This document shows positions 50,352 to 58,433 of a DNA stretch of 64,000 nucleotides, piece by piece. The first letter of the stretch is position 1. Each line of letters starts with the position of its first letter. Under the pieces are notes generated by a model, which worked only from the letters and a program-made list of their open reading frames with translations, had not been told where the DNA came from and made no database searches. The stretch lies in NCBI GenBank assembly GCA_910588865.1, contig CAJUSJ010000002.1, positions 62,001-126,000 of the forward strand, in the 5' to 3' direction. The position numbers and the translations under genes were made by a program. The stretch comes from an uncultured Lachnospiraceae bacterium (GTDB lineage Bacteria; Bacillota; Clostridia; Lachnospirales; Lachnospiraceae).

Positions 50352-52094
50352 ATGGCATTTGACGGAATCGTGATCGCGAATCTCACAAGAGATATGAAAA
50401 CAAAGCTGGAGGGCGGCAAGATCAACAAGATCGCGCAGCCAGAAAAAGACGAGCTTTTGTTTACCATAAAAAACAACAAGGAGACCCTGCGGCTGCTGAT
50501 CTCAGCAAGCGCGAGCCTTCCCCTGATCTATTTTACAGAGAAAAACAAGCCAAGCCCCCTGACTGCCCCCAACTTCTGCATGCTTCTGCGAAAGCATATC
50601 GGAACCGGACGGATCCTGAAAGTCACCCAGCCGGGACTGGAGCGGATCATTGAATTTGAGATCGAACACCTGGATGAGATGGGGGATCTGTGTAAAAAAA
50701 GGCTGATAGTGGAGCTTATGGGCAAACACAGCAACATCATATTCTGCCGGGAGGACGGGCTTATCCTGGACAGCATCAAACATGTGTCCTCCCAGATGAG
50801 CTCTGTCAGGGAGGTTCTGCCGGGAAGAACTTATTTTATTCCTCAGACCACGGAAAAAGGGGATCCTCTCCACATTACCTTGGAAGATTTTTCCCATCTC
50901 ATGGGTTCGGCCCCAGCCCCGGTGAGAAAGGCTCTGTACCTGAAGCTAACAGGCATCAGCCCCATTATGGGCGACGAGCTGTGCTGGTTATCCTCCATTG
51001 ACGGCGACCGCTCTGCCAATGAACTGTCGGAGGCGGAGCTCATCCATCTCCACCGCACCCTTTCCCTGATGATGGAGGATGTGGCTTCGGGAAATTTCAC
51101 TCCCAATATCGTTTATAGGTTTGAGGAGCCTGTGGAATTTGCCTCCCTTCCCCTCACTTGTTTTAACGGCAATGATTACCAGGCCCGGCCTTTTGACAGC
51201 ATAAGCCTTCTGTTGGAGAGCTATTACTCCGAGAAAAACACCCTGACCCGGATCAAGCAGAAATCCGCGGACCTGCGGCGGATCGTTCAGACCGCTTTGG
51301 AGCGGAATTACAAAAAATACGACCTCCAGCTAAAACAGCTGAAGGACACACAAAAGCGGGACAAGTACAAGGTCTACGGGGAACTTCTAAATACCTATGG
51401 CTATGAGCTCGGGGGCGGGGAAAAGCAGCTTACCTGCTTAAATTACTACACTGGCCAGGAGATCTCCATCCCCCTGGATCCTCAGCTGACCGCCAGGGAG
51501 AATTCCCAGAAGTTCTTTGACAAATACAACAAGCTGAAGCGGACCTTTGAGGCCCTGACAGACTTGACCCAGGAGACCAAACGGGAGATCGACCACCTGG
51601 AGTCCATCAGCACTGCCCTGGACATTGCCCTGAAGGAAGAAGACCTTGTGGAGATCAAAGAGGAACTGACAGAATACGGCTACATTAAGCGCCACTACGT
51701 CAAAGGAAAAAAGCCCCGGATCACCAGCCGTCCCTTCCACTATGTGTCCTCTGACGGCTTCCACATCTATGTTGGAAAAAACAATTACCAGAACGAGGAG
51801 CTGACCTTCAAGATGGCCACCGGCAATGACTGGTGGTTCCACGCCAAAGGGATCCCCGGCTCCCATGTCATCGTGAAATGCGAGGGAAAGGAACTTCCCG
51901 ACAGCACCTTCGAGGAGGCCGGAGCCCTGGCCGCCTACTATTCCAAAGGCCGGAACAATGACAAGGTGGAGATTGATTATATCCAGAAAAAGCATGTGAA
52001 AAAGGCCGGGGGAGGCGCTCCCGGGTTTGTGATCTACCACACCAACTACTCCCTTTTGGCGGATCCGAAAAAACTGCCTCAAGAGGCGGACTGA
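50352..52094 (+). CDS. rqcH: Ribosome quality control protein RqcH (NFACT/Rqc2 homologue)
   Basis: Binds obstructed 50S subunits and adds alanine tails to stalled chains for degradation; older annotation is fibronectin-binding protein FbpA. 580 residues: an NFACT-N domain (MAFDGIVIANLTRDM), a central coiled coil (~300-430) and an NFACT-R domain with GNDWWFHAKGIPGSHV near 500. ATG at 50352 has AAAGGAG 7-8 bases upstream, unlike the ATG at 50325. Confidence 0.94.
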   Translation: MAFDGIVIANLTRDMKTKLEGGKINKIAQPEKDELLFTIKNNKETLRLLISASASLPLIYFTEKNKPSPLTAPNFCMLLRKHIGTGRILKVTQPGLERIIEFEIEHLDEMGDLCKKRLIVELMGKHSNIIFCREDGLILDSIKHVSSQMSSVREVLPGRTYFIPQTTEKGDPLHITLEDFSHLMGSAPAPVRKALYLKLTGISPIMGDELCWLSSIDGDRSANELSEAELIHLHRTLSLMMEDVASGNFTPNIVYRFEEPVEFASLPLTCFNGNDYQARPFDSISLLLESYYSEKNTLTRIKQKSADLRRIVQTALERNYKKYDLQLKQLKDTQKRDKYKVYGELLNTYGYELGGGEKQLTCLNYYTGQEISIPLDPQLTARENSQKFFDKYNKLKRTFEALTDLTQETKREIDHLESISTALDIALKEEDLVEIKEELTEYGYIKRHYVKGKKPRITSRPFHYVSSDGFHIYVGKNNYQNEELTFKMATGNDWWFHAKGIPGSHVIVKCEGKELPDSTFEEAGALAAYYSKGRNNDKVEIDYIQKKHVKKAGGGAPGFVIYHTNYSLLADPKKLPQEAD

Positions 52095-52179
52095 CCTGAT
52101 TTTTTTCCGCATACACAGGCGGCGGGATTAAGATTTCTCCTGCCGCGACGATATTAAAAATATGAAAGGGGGTATTGAT

Positions 52180-53103
52180 ATGAGTATCATGATGGTCACT
52201 TCCCTGAACACTTACACCAAAAACATGGAGATGAAGATGAAGTGGCAGAAAAAGCAGGTAGAGAAAGACTACACTGCCCATGAGACCACCTCCGCGGACA
52301 GCGCTGTCCAAAAACAGTTAGAAGACATCAGGGAATCCCAAAAAGACGGTTCCGCCCAGATGGCGGCCCAAATCGACTTGAAGATGATGTCAGGCAAGAG
52401 GCTCAGCGCCCAGGAGATGGAGTATTTAAAAGAACATGACCCGGAGACCTACAAGAAGGCCAAGGCCATTGAGATGGAACGGGAGGCCTATGAGCGGGAG
52501 CTTAAAAACTGCAAGACTAAGGAAGAAGTGCAGCGGGTCAAAGCCGCCCACGCGGCAGCAGGCCTGGATCAGGTCAACAACATTAAGAATAACCCCAACA
52601 TCCCAAGCGGTAAGAAGCTGGCCCTGATCAAACAGGAGCTGGCCAAGTCCACTGCCCTGGAAGATTCCATGAGATCTTTTGTAAAAAGCGGTGATTACAA
52701 GAAGCTTCCCACAGAGGCTGAGCGCCAGAAAGCTGAGAAGGAGATGGAGGAGGCCAAGAAGGCGGAGATGGGTCTGGATGAGGAGACAAAAGACAAGGTT
52801 GAGGATGACAGCAACCAGGAGGAAATCCCGGCCCCCGCTGACCCAGACTCCCAGGAACCAGCTGGCGACCCTGCCGTCAAAGACCCTGAGCTTTTGGGGG
52901 ATGGGGACACCAACGCACCGGTCTCCGACACCCAGGTCAAAGAAGCCCGAAAAACCGTGGCGGAACGGGTAAAAACCAGGGCTCAGGCAGAGGTGACCCC
53001 CGAGGCCCGCAAGGTTCGGCAGGCCAGGGCCAGAGCCGCCTACGCGGCCCATCAGTTTCACATCACGGAAACCCATACACCTACGATCGATATTAAAAGG
53101 TGA
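52180..53103 (+). CDS. Hypothetical charged coiled-coil protein
   Basis: 307 residues, highly charged and helical from ~20 to 210 (MKWQKKQVEKDYTAHETTS; EREAYERELKNCKTKEEVQRVKAAHAAAG), then an acidic Pro-rich stretch and a basic Ala/Arg tail (EARKVRQARARAAYAAHQFH). No signal peptide or known domain. AAAGGGGG lies ~7 bases before the ATG at 52180. It stands alone between rqcH and repeat copy B; I do not recognise the family. Confidence 0.6.
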   Translation: MSIMMVTSLNTYTKNMEMKMKWQKKQVEKDYTAHETTSADSAVQKQLEDIRESQKDGSAQMAAQIDLKMMSGKRLSAQEMEYLKEHDPETYKKAKAIEMEREAYERELKNCKTKEEVQRVKAAHAAAGLDQVNNIKNNPNIPSGKKLALIKQELAKSTALEDSMRSFVKSGDYKKLPTEAERQKAEKEMEEAKKAEMGLDEETKDKVEDDSNQEEIPAPADPDSQEPAGDPAVKDPELLGDGDTNAPVSDTQVKEARKTVAERVKTRAQAEVTPEARKVRQARARAAYAAHQFHITETHTPTIDIKR

Positions 53104-53108
53104 ATCCA

Positions 53109-53187
53109 GCAGGGGATGCGCTTCCCCCTACCCGCCGTGCCGGGGCAGACCGCTTTAACGGCCATACTTCTCTTGGCCCCGTGTACA
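53109..53187 (-). repeat. Structured intergenic repeat, copy B
   Basis: Minus-strand copy: TGTACACGGGGCC, TATGGCCG, TTAAAGCGG, CTGCCCCGG, then GTAGGGGGAAG...CCCCTGC. It lies 5 bp after the stop of the coiled-coil gene and beside the serS terminator. It is the most diverged of the three copies. Confidence 0.7.
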
Positions 53188-53190
53188 CAA

Positions 53191-53229
53191 AACAGCCTTG
53201 GGCAGGTTTTCCCTTGCCCCAAGGCTGTT
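53191..53229 (-). terminator. serS terminator
   Basis: AACAGCCTTGGG pairs with CCCAAGGCTGTT; on the minus strand TTTTGTG follows and runs straight into repeat copy B. Confidence 0.75.
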
Positions 53230-53256
53230 CTGGTTCCTGGACCTGATGAAATTTTC

Positions 53257-54540
53257 TTATTTTCCCCGAAGCTCGGTTTTCCCGCCCATATAAGGCTGTA
53301 ATACCGCCGGGATCTTCACGCTTCCGTCTGCCTGCAGGTTGTTCTCCAAAAACGCGATGAGCATACGGGGCGGAGCCACCACAGTATTATTCAAGGTGTG
53401 GGCAAAGTACTTGCCGCTTTCCCCATCCACCCGGATCTTCAGCCTTCTGGCCTGGGCGTCTCCCAAATTGGAGCAGGAACCCACTTCAAAATATTTCTTC
53501 TGACGGGGGGACCATGCCTCCACATCACAGGACTTCACCTTTAAATCCGCCAGATCGCCGGAGCAGCACTCAAGCGTCCTCACCGGGATATCCAGGGAGC
53601 GGAACAGATCCACTGTGTTCTGCCACAGCTTCTCGTACCACATAGGTGATTCCTCCGGCCTGCACACCACGATCATCTCCTGCTTCTCAAACTGGTGGAT
53701 CCGGTACACGCCTCTCTCCTCTATCCCGTGAGCGCCCTTCTCCTTCCTGAAACACGGCGAATAGCTGGTAAGGGTTTTGGGAAGCTGATCCTCAGGAGTG
53801 ATGGTGTCGATAAACTTTCCGATCATGGAGTGCTCGCTTGTCCCAATAAGGTATAAGTCCTCTCCCTCGATCTTATACATCATGGCATCCATCTCCGCGA
53901 AGGACATAACACCTGTGACCACATTGCTTCGGATCATAAACGGCGGCACACAGTAGGTAAAGCCCCGGTCGATCATAAAATCTCTCGCGTAGGAAATCAC
54001 GGCAGAGTGAAGCCTCGCGATGTCTCCCATGAGATAGTAAAATCCGTTGCCTGCCACCTTTCCCGCCGCGTCTAAGTCAATGCCGTCAAAGGACTTCATG
54101 ATGTCCGTGTGGTAGGGGATCTCAAAGTCCGGCACCACCGGCTCCCCGAATCTCTCCAGCTCCACGTTCTCGCTGTCATCCTTGCCGATGGGCACGCTTG
54201 GGTCAATGATATTGGGGATGGTCATCATGATCTTTAAGATCTTCTCCTCCAGTTCACTCTCCTTTGCCTCCAGTTCCGCCAGGCGGGCAGAATTGGCGGT
54301 AACCTGGGCCTTCACCGCCTCCGCCTCTTCTTTCTTCTTCTGGGCCATCAATTGGCCGATCTCCTTGGACAGCTTATTCCTCGCGGCCCGAAGGTTGTCC
54401 GCCTCCGCCTTGGCGGCCCTGTTCTCCCTGTCCAGTTCAATGACCTCGTCTACCAGGGGGAGCTTGGCATCCTGAAATTTATTCCGAATATTCTGCTTTA
54501 CCACTTCCGGATTCTCTCTGACAAATCTGATATCTAACAT
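53257..54540 (-). CDS. serS: Seryl-tRNA synthetase
   Basis: Class II synthetase of 427 residues: an N-terminal tRNA-binding coiled coil (about 30-100), motif 2 region (SPCFRKEKGAHG near 265) and motif 3 (NNTVVAPPRMLIAFLEN near 385). AGGAGG precedes the ATG. No T-box is seen in its leader, which does contain a TATAAT-bearing palindrome (54575-54595). Confidence 0.97.
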   Translation of the reverse strand: MLDIRFVRENPEVVKQNIRNKFQDAKLPLVDEVIELDRENRAAKAEADNLRAARNKLSKEIGQLMAQKKKEEAEAVKAQVTANSARLAELEAKESELEEKILKIMMTIPNIIDPSVPIGKDDSENVELERFGEPVVPDFEIPYHTDIMKSFDGIDLDAAGKVAGNGFYYLMGDIARLHSAVISYARDFMIDRGFTYCVPPFMIRSNVVTGVMSFAEMDAMMYKIEGEDLYLIGTSEHSMIGKFIDTITPEDQLPKTLTSYSPCFRKEKGAHGIEERGVYRIHQFEKQEMIVVCRPEESPMWYEKLWQNTVDLFRSLDIPVRTLECCSGDLADLKVKSCDVEAWSPRQKKYFEVGSCSNLGDAQARRLKIRVDGESGKYFAHTLNNTVVAPPRMLIAFLENNLQADGSVKIPAVLQPYMGGKTELRGK

Positions 54541-54574
54541 GGTTTCCTCCTATATTTCCCTAATCCCGATCCGG

Positions 54575-54595
54575 GTATAATCTCTCTGATTATAC
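54575..54595. promoter_or_regulatory. Palindrome upstream of serS
   Basis: GTATAATC-TCTCT-GATTATAC: perfect 8-bp arms with a 5-bp spacer, ~35 bp before serS. Each arm includes a TATAAT or its complement, so it may be a -10 box inside an operator or an mRNA hairpin. Confidence 0.45.
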
Positions 54596-54635
54596 ATCCG
54601 TTTACCTGGAAAGAAAACCCCTTTTTTTCAACTAA

Positions 54636-54965
54636 GCCTTCGCGCGCCCAGCGGTGGTGGCCGCCTTCCTCTCTCGGGACAGCGCAATCTTTGATTATTC
54701 CATGTCCGCCCTGCGGATGTACGCCTGGTCGTTTCTGGTCATGGGATTTAACGTGATCTTTGCCGGGTTTTTCACTGCCATGGAGCGCCCTCTCCCCGCT
54801 TTCGCCATCTCCGTCAGCCGGAGCCTGGTGCTGCTGGCGGCAATCCTTACGGTCATGTCCCTTCTTTTTGGAGACCAGGGCATCTGGTTCTCCACCCCGG
54901 TTTCCGAGGCGGCCTGTCTGATTCTGACGGTTGGATGGGCTGTCTCCTGCTTCCGCCGCCTCTGA
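54636..54965 (+). pseudogene. MATE transporter, C-terminal fragment
   Basis: An open frame of 110 codons after an in-frame TAA encodes only the last quarter of a MATE exporter (YAWSFLVMGFNVIFAGFFTAMERP; QGIWFSTPVSEAACLIL). No start, ribosome site or N-terminal part is present. It differs from the intact MATE at 20.9-22.2 kb. Debris of a deleted gene beside repeat copy C. Confidence 0.75.
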
Positions 54966-54975
54966 GGTCAATGGG

Positions 54976-55054
54976 GCAGGGGAGGTCCTTCCCCCTACTC
55001 GCGCACCGGGGCGGAGCCGCTTTAGCGGCCATATTCCTCTCCGCCCCGTGTACA
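54976..55054 (-). repeat. Structured intergenic repeat, copy C
   Basis: The best-preserved copy. On the minus strand TGTACACGGGGCGGAGAGG, ATATGGCCGCTAAAGCGGC, TCCGCCCCGG, then GTAGGGGGAAGGACCTCCCC. GGGGCGGA pairs with TCCGCCCC and the inner GCCGC with GCGGC around TAAA; a second hairpin follows. It begins right where the aldo/keto reductase pseudogene is cut off. Confidence 0.78.
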
Positions 55055-55061
55055 CCAAAAA

Positions 55062-55250
55062 TGGCCCGGATTTCTTTATAGCGCTTCTCACCTCCTCTTC
55101 GTTGAAGCAGCTCTGAGCCGTACCGATCAGACGGTATCCCACCTCCAGAGCGTCCCAGGACACATTTCTCACAGTCGTCTTTCGTCACCTGGTACACACC
55201 ATAGCCCAGGACGGCATCTTCACTCCGTTTCTTAATGTTACATATTCCAC
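55062..55250 (-). pseudogene. Aldo/keto reductase, frameshifted N-terminal fragment
   Basis: Read with two frame changes, it spells the start of an AKR: RNGVKMP, then LGYGVYQVTKDDCEKCVL, then DALEVGYRLIGTAQSCFNEEEVRSAIKKSG. One base is missing after the MP codons and one G is extra at 55154-55156. The catalytic Asp and Tyr (normally DTAQSYF) read Gly and Cys. It stops after ~60 codons at repeat copy C. The remaining 55251-55362 holds nothing I can support. Confidence 0.75.
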
Positions 55251-55362
55251 CTGGTCTTCCTTCTGTTTTCCTTGTGTTGTGATACATTAATTATAGGAGG
55301 ATTATGCCTTTCATGGAAGTTCCCTTTAGTTATCGTGTTTATGCCCTTGGGTTAATACTGTC

Positions 55363-56799
55363 TCACGGCTGATTTACGATCCCCGCGAAAAGAGGAAGCC
55401 CTGAATCACTGGTAATCACAAAGATAAACGGGCGGTCCAGCACAAAGTCCATCTCCTCCTCAGGAGGCATCCCCGCCCCTGCCATGGCCATCACCGTGTA
55501 CGCCGCCGCGATACATCCCTCTTCATCGGCCATGACACGGGCGGCGTGGCTGGCCTGGGACATAAACACTCCTTCCATGTCCCCCACAAGGGGTGTGAAA
55601 TCCGAATTCTCCTGGTCAAACACATCCGTGACTCCCAGCCTGTAAAGCCCGTCTTTCAGGCTCATATTGGACGCCACGTCAAACTTTGGCATGGCCAGAT
55701 TCACAATCAGGCTCTTTTGATTGGCCCACTCTCCCGCTGACAGAAACAGCCCCGTCACCTCATCATCCAAAAGCGCCTCCTCCGGCTTCATGCCCTCGTC
55801 CGGCAAAATCAGCCACATCCCTCCGCTCTCCTGAAGGCTTTTGTGTACCGCACCGAATTTTTCACCCCAATAGTAGGTGCCGTTTTTGCTCTGACGCATA
55901 AAGTCACAGGTCATGTCCCCGTTTATTCCATGAAAGGTCCGCTCTTCGGTGAGGGACTTGGAAAACTCATCTGACCATTTGGCACGGAAATAGATGGTGG
56001 AAGCCAGGGCCATTAAGGTATCGTCGGTCATATGAAGCCCCGAGGACTGTTCTTTTAAGAGATCTTCCGTCTGCTCATTTATCCACTCCTGAAGCCTTTG
56101 ATCCAGATCCCGGGAGCCCATCTGCCCCCAGAATGAGGAGGCATGATAATGGTCTGCCAGGGATTTTAAGGTATCCTCCTTAAAGGTTACTTCTTCATCC
56201 AGCCACAAAGAATTGGCCAGAAGGCTGGTCACAGACCCGTCCCGGCAGTAGTTGGCATTCCACACCTTCTCTGCCTGCTGACGCAGGTTTTCCAGGGAAT
56301 CGGCCCCCAGGAGAGAGAGGATCTGCTGCCTGCTGTTCCCATCTGTTGTTTCCGCCAGCATGCTCAAAGCCATATACATGTTCAGGGGTGAGCAGACCTT
56401 GTTTTCCCCCTCCTGTCCCGGCACTCCCTCTGCCAGAAACTGGCGGATAGACACGGTAAAAAACGGCTCTAAGGCGGCAGCGTACTCCTGGGGCAGATCT
56501 CTTTTGGCTTTTTTTTCCTCCCACCACACATCATAGACCTCTGAAAAACCTTGGCTGTCAAATTCTCCTGTCTTTTTATCAATAAATTCCTCCTCATTGG
56601 GATAAGAGGCCATCTGGGGATACACGGCCTCCACCGCCCCTCCCTTTCCTGGAGAAAGGGTCTCCTGCCTGGTCTCTTCTCTGTCTGTTCTGGCCTCATT
56701 GGTCTGTCCAGGGTTTTGGGCCGCCGGGCGGCAGCCAGCAAGCATCCCCGCTGCCACCATTGACGCGAAAAACGCTGTTCTCAAGCTCTTCTTTTTCAT
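55363..56799 (-). CDS. Serpin-family lipoprotein (serine protease inhibitor)
   Basis: 478 residues: a lipoprotein signal (GMLAGC, Cys about residue 23), a ~75-residue linker, then a full-length serpin fold (NMYMALSMLAETTDGNSRQQI; YFRAKWSDEF; MPKFDVASNMSLKDGLYRLGVTDVF). The reactive-loop hinge reads EEGCIAAAYT, near the inhibitory EEGTEAAAAT, followed by VMAMAGAGMP, so P1 may be a small residue (Ala) as in elastase inhibitors. P14 is Cys and P13 Ile, which is atypical. ATG at 56799 has GAGGAGG upstream. Probably surface-anchored. Confidence 0.88.
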   Translation of the reverse strand: MKKKSLRTAFFASMVAAGMLAGCRPAAQNPGQTNEARTDREETRQETLSPGKGGAVEAVYPQMASYPNEEEFIDKKTGEFDSQGFSEVYDVWWEEKKAKRDLPQEYAAALEPFFTVSIRQFLAEGVPGQEGENKVCSPLNMYMALSMLAETTDGNSRQQILSLLGADSLENLRQQAEKVWNANYCRDGSVTSLLANSLWLDEEVTFKEDTLKSLADHYHASSFWGQMGSRDLDQRLQEWINEQTEDLLKEQSSGLHMTDDTLMALASTIYFRAKWSDEFSKSLTEERTFHGINGDMTCDFMRQSKNGTYYWGEKFGAVHKSLQESGGMWLILPDEGMKPEEALLDDEVTGLFLSAGEWANQKSLIVNLAMPKFDVASNMSLKDGLYRLGVTDVFDQENSDFTPLVGDMEGVFMSQASHAARVMADEEGCIAAAYTVMAMAGAGMPPEEEMDFVLDRPFIFVITSDSGLPLFAGIVNQP

Positions 56800-56933
56800 C
56801 TCGGTTCCTCCTCGTCTGGTATTCGCCTTACCTGCTATTTCGCTGCAGGCCACATGATTCTCAAAGTAATCATACCATATTTATAATCACATATCCTTTA
56901 AATCTCTATTACGATTAATTTAAAAAATAATTG

Positions 56934-56961
56934 TTGACTATCTGAAAAAACATGGTAGAAT
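56934..56961 (+). promoter_or_regulatory. tRNA-Val promoter
   Basis: TTGACT (56934-56939), a 16-bp spacer and TAGAAT (56956-56961), 10 bp before the tRNA. Confidence 0.65.
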
Positions 56962-56970
56962 AAAGGTAAT

Positions 56971-57043
56971 GGAGACATAGCTCAGCTGGGAGAGCATTTG
57001 CTTGACGTGTAAAGGGTCGCAGGTTCGAGTCCTGTTGTCTCCA
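56971..57043 (+). tRNA. tRNA-Val(GAC)
   Basis: Complete cloverleaf: acceptor GGAGACA/TGTCTCC, D arm with AGCTGGGA, anticodon stem TTTGC/GTAAA around TTGACGT (anticodon GAC), T arm GCAGG/CCTGT with TTCGAGT. The CCA end is not encoded. Confidence 0.95.
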
Positions 57044-57048
57044 CGGTC

Positions 57049-57095
57049 AAACGGGAATTCCTGATCAGAAGCAGGATATTCCCGTTTTAGTTTTC
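57049..57095 (+). terminator. tRNA-Val terminator
   Basis: AAACGGGAAT/ATTCCCGTTT with an inner CCTG/CAGG, followed by TAGTTTTC. Confidence 0.75.
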
Positions 57096-57120
57096 TATAG
57101 AGCCATAAGGAGGTCCCGGG

Positions 57121-57450
57121 ATGAACGGAATGAAAAACATTGACAAGGCCCAGGTTCTGGTCCTGAAAGAGCAGATTGGATATCAAAAAGGACAGGTGGT
57201 CAGCAAGACCCTTGCCCAGAATGAGGCGCTAAGCGTCACCCTCTTTTCATTTGACAAGGACGAGGAGATCAGCACTCATGAATCCGGAGGAGACGCGTTT
57301 GTCACCTGTCTGGACGGAGTGGGAAAGATCACCATCGACGGGGCGGAATATGAGCTCCGGGAAGGGGAATCCATTGTAATGCCCGCTGGGCATCCTCATG
57401 CCGTATATGGTAAAGAACGGTTTAAGATGCTCCTGGTGGTGGTATTCTAG
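57121..57450 (+). CDS. Small cupin-domain protein
   Basis: 109-residue single cupin barrel. The metal-binding motif 1 appears as STHESGGDAFVTCLDG (His and Glu) and motif 2 as GESIVMPAGHPHAV. Such stand-alone cupins bind a metal and small ligands; the function here is unknown. AAGGAGG precedes the ATG. Transcribed after tRNA-Val, with a terminator between them. Confidence 0.85.
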   Translation: MNGMKNIDKAQVLVLKEQIGYQKGQVVSKTLAQNEALSVTLFSFDKDEEISTHESGGDAFVTCLDGVGKITIDGAEYELREGESIVMPAGHPHAVYGKERFKMLLVVVF

Positions 57451-57484
57451 TCCTCTCCTGGTCCACTTCATAGCTCCGGCACAA

Positions 57485-57527
57485 CAAAAATCCCCGCCGC
57501 CTTTTTATAACAGCGAGGACTTTTTTT
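57485..57527. terminator. Weak terminator between cupin and pyrD
   Basis: AAAATCC-CGC against GCG-GGA-CTTTT with a long AT-rich loop and a T7 run on the plus side; A-rich on the other. The convergent genes probably share it. Confidence 0.35.
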
Positions 57528-57530
57528 ATT

Positions 57531-58433
57531 TTATCTTACCGCTCCGATCAGCTGACGAATATCATCTACTTTGTATCTCTCCATATACCGCTCAATGCCC
57601 TTTACGATCTTCGCGGCAGCATAGGGATCGTGGAAATTGGCTGTTCCCACGGACACCGCGGTAGCGCCGGCCAGAATAAACTCTATGGCATCCTCTGCTG
57701 TCATGATGCCGCCCATACCTATGACAGGAATCTTCACCGCATTGGCAGCCTGGTATACCATCCGCACCGCCACCGGCTTAATGGCGGGACCTGACAGGCC
57801 GCCTGTCTTGTTGGCCACGGCAAAGGTTCTTCTGTGGACATCGATCTTCATCCCTGTCAGGGTGTTGATCAGGGAGACCGCGTCAGCGCCCCCCGCCTCA
57901 GCGGCTTTGGCCATGACCGTAATGTCTGTCACATTGGGGCTCAGTTTCATGATCACCGGCTGACGGGCCCGGCTCTTTACTTCCCGCGTAATGGCCTCCA
58001 CGGCCTTTGGGTCCTGTCCGAAGGCGATCCCGCCCTCTTTTACATTGGGACAGGAAATGTTGATCTCCAGAAGGTCCACCGGTTCCTCCGCCAGTCTCTC
58101 CACCACTTCCACATAATCCTCAGCGGTCTTTCCGCAGACATTGACAATGACCCTGGTGTCATACTGCTTCAGATAGGGGATATCTCTTCGAACAAACACG
58201 TCAATGCCCGGGTTCTGAAGGCCGATGGCGTTGATCATGCCGCCGTAGGTTTCCGCGATCCGCGGCCCGGGATTGCCGGGCCATGGCACATTGGACACGC
58301 CTTTTGTCACAACGCCTCCCAGAACATTAAGGTCCACAAACTCCCCGTACTCCCGGCCGGAGCCGAAGGTGCCGGAACATGTCATTACAGGATTCTTAAA
58401 ATCCACTCCCGCTATATTCACCCCTGTGTTCAT
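57531..58433 (-). CDS. pyrD: Dihydroorotate dehydrogenase B, catalytic subunit
   Basis: FMN enzyme oxidising dihydroorotate to orotate, NAD-linked through PyrK. 300 residues: NPVMTCSGTFGSG opening, EINISCPNVKEGG (catalytic Cys in the class 1B loop), SLINTLTGM and IGMGGIMTAEDAIEFILAGA for FMN binding. It follows pyrK with no gap; GAGGAGG lies in the pyrK end. Confidence 0.96.
   Translation of the reverse strand: MNTGVNIAGVDFKNPVMTCSGTFGSGREYGEFVDLNVLGGVVTKGVSNVPWPGNPGPRIAETYGGMINAIGLQNPGIDVFVRRDIPYLKQYDTRVIVNVCGKTAEDYVEVVERLAEEPVDLLEINISCPNVKEGGIAFGQDPKAVEAITREVKSRARQPVIMKLSPNVTDITVMAKAAEAGGADAVSLINTLTGMKIDVHRRTFAVANKTGGLSGPAIKPVAVRMVYQAANAVKIPVIGMGGIMTAEDAIEFILAGATAVSVGTANFHDPYAAAKIVKGIERYMERYKVDDIRQLIGAVR

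Noticed and set aside
54534..55287. Overlapping minus-strand open frames of 212 and 144 codons
   Set aside because: They are the two frames of the broken aldo/keto reductase running on through repeat copy C and antisense to the MATE fragment; not real genes.
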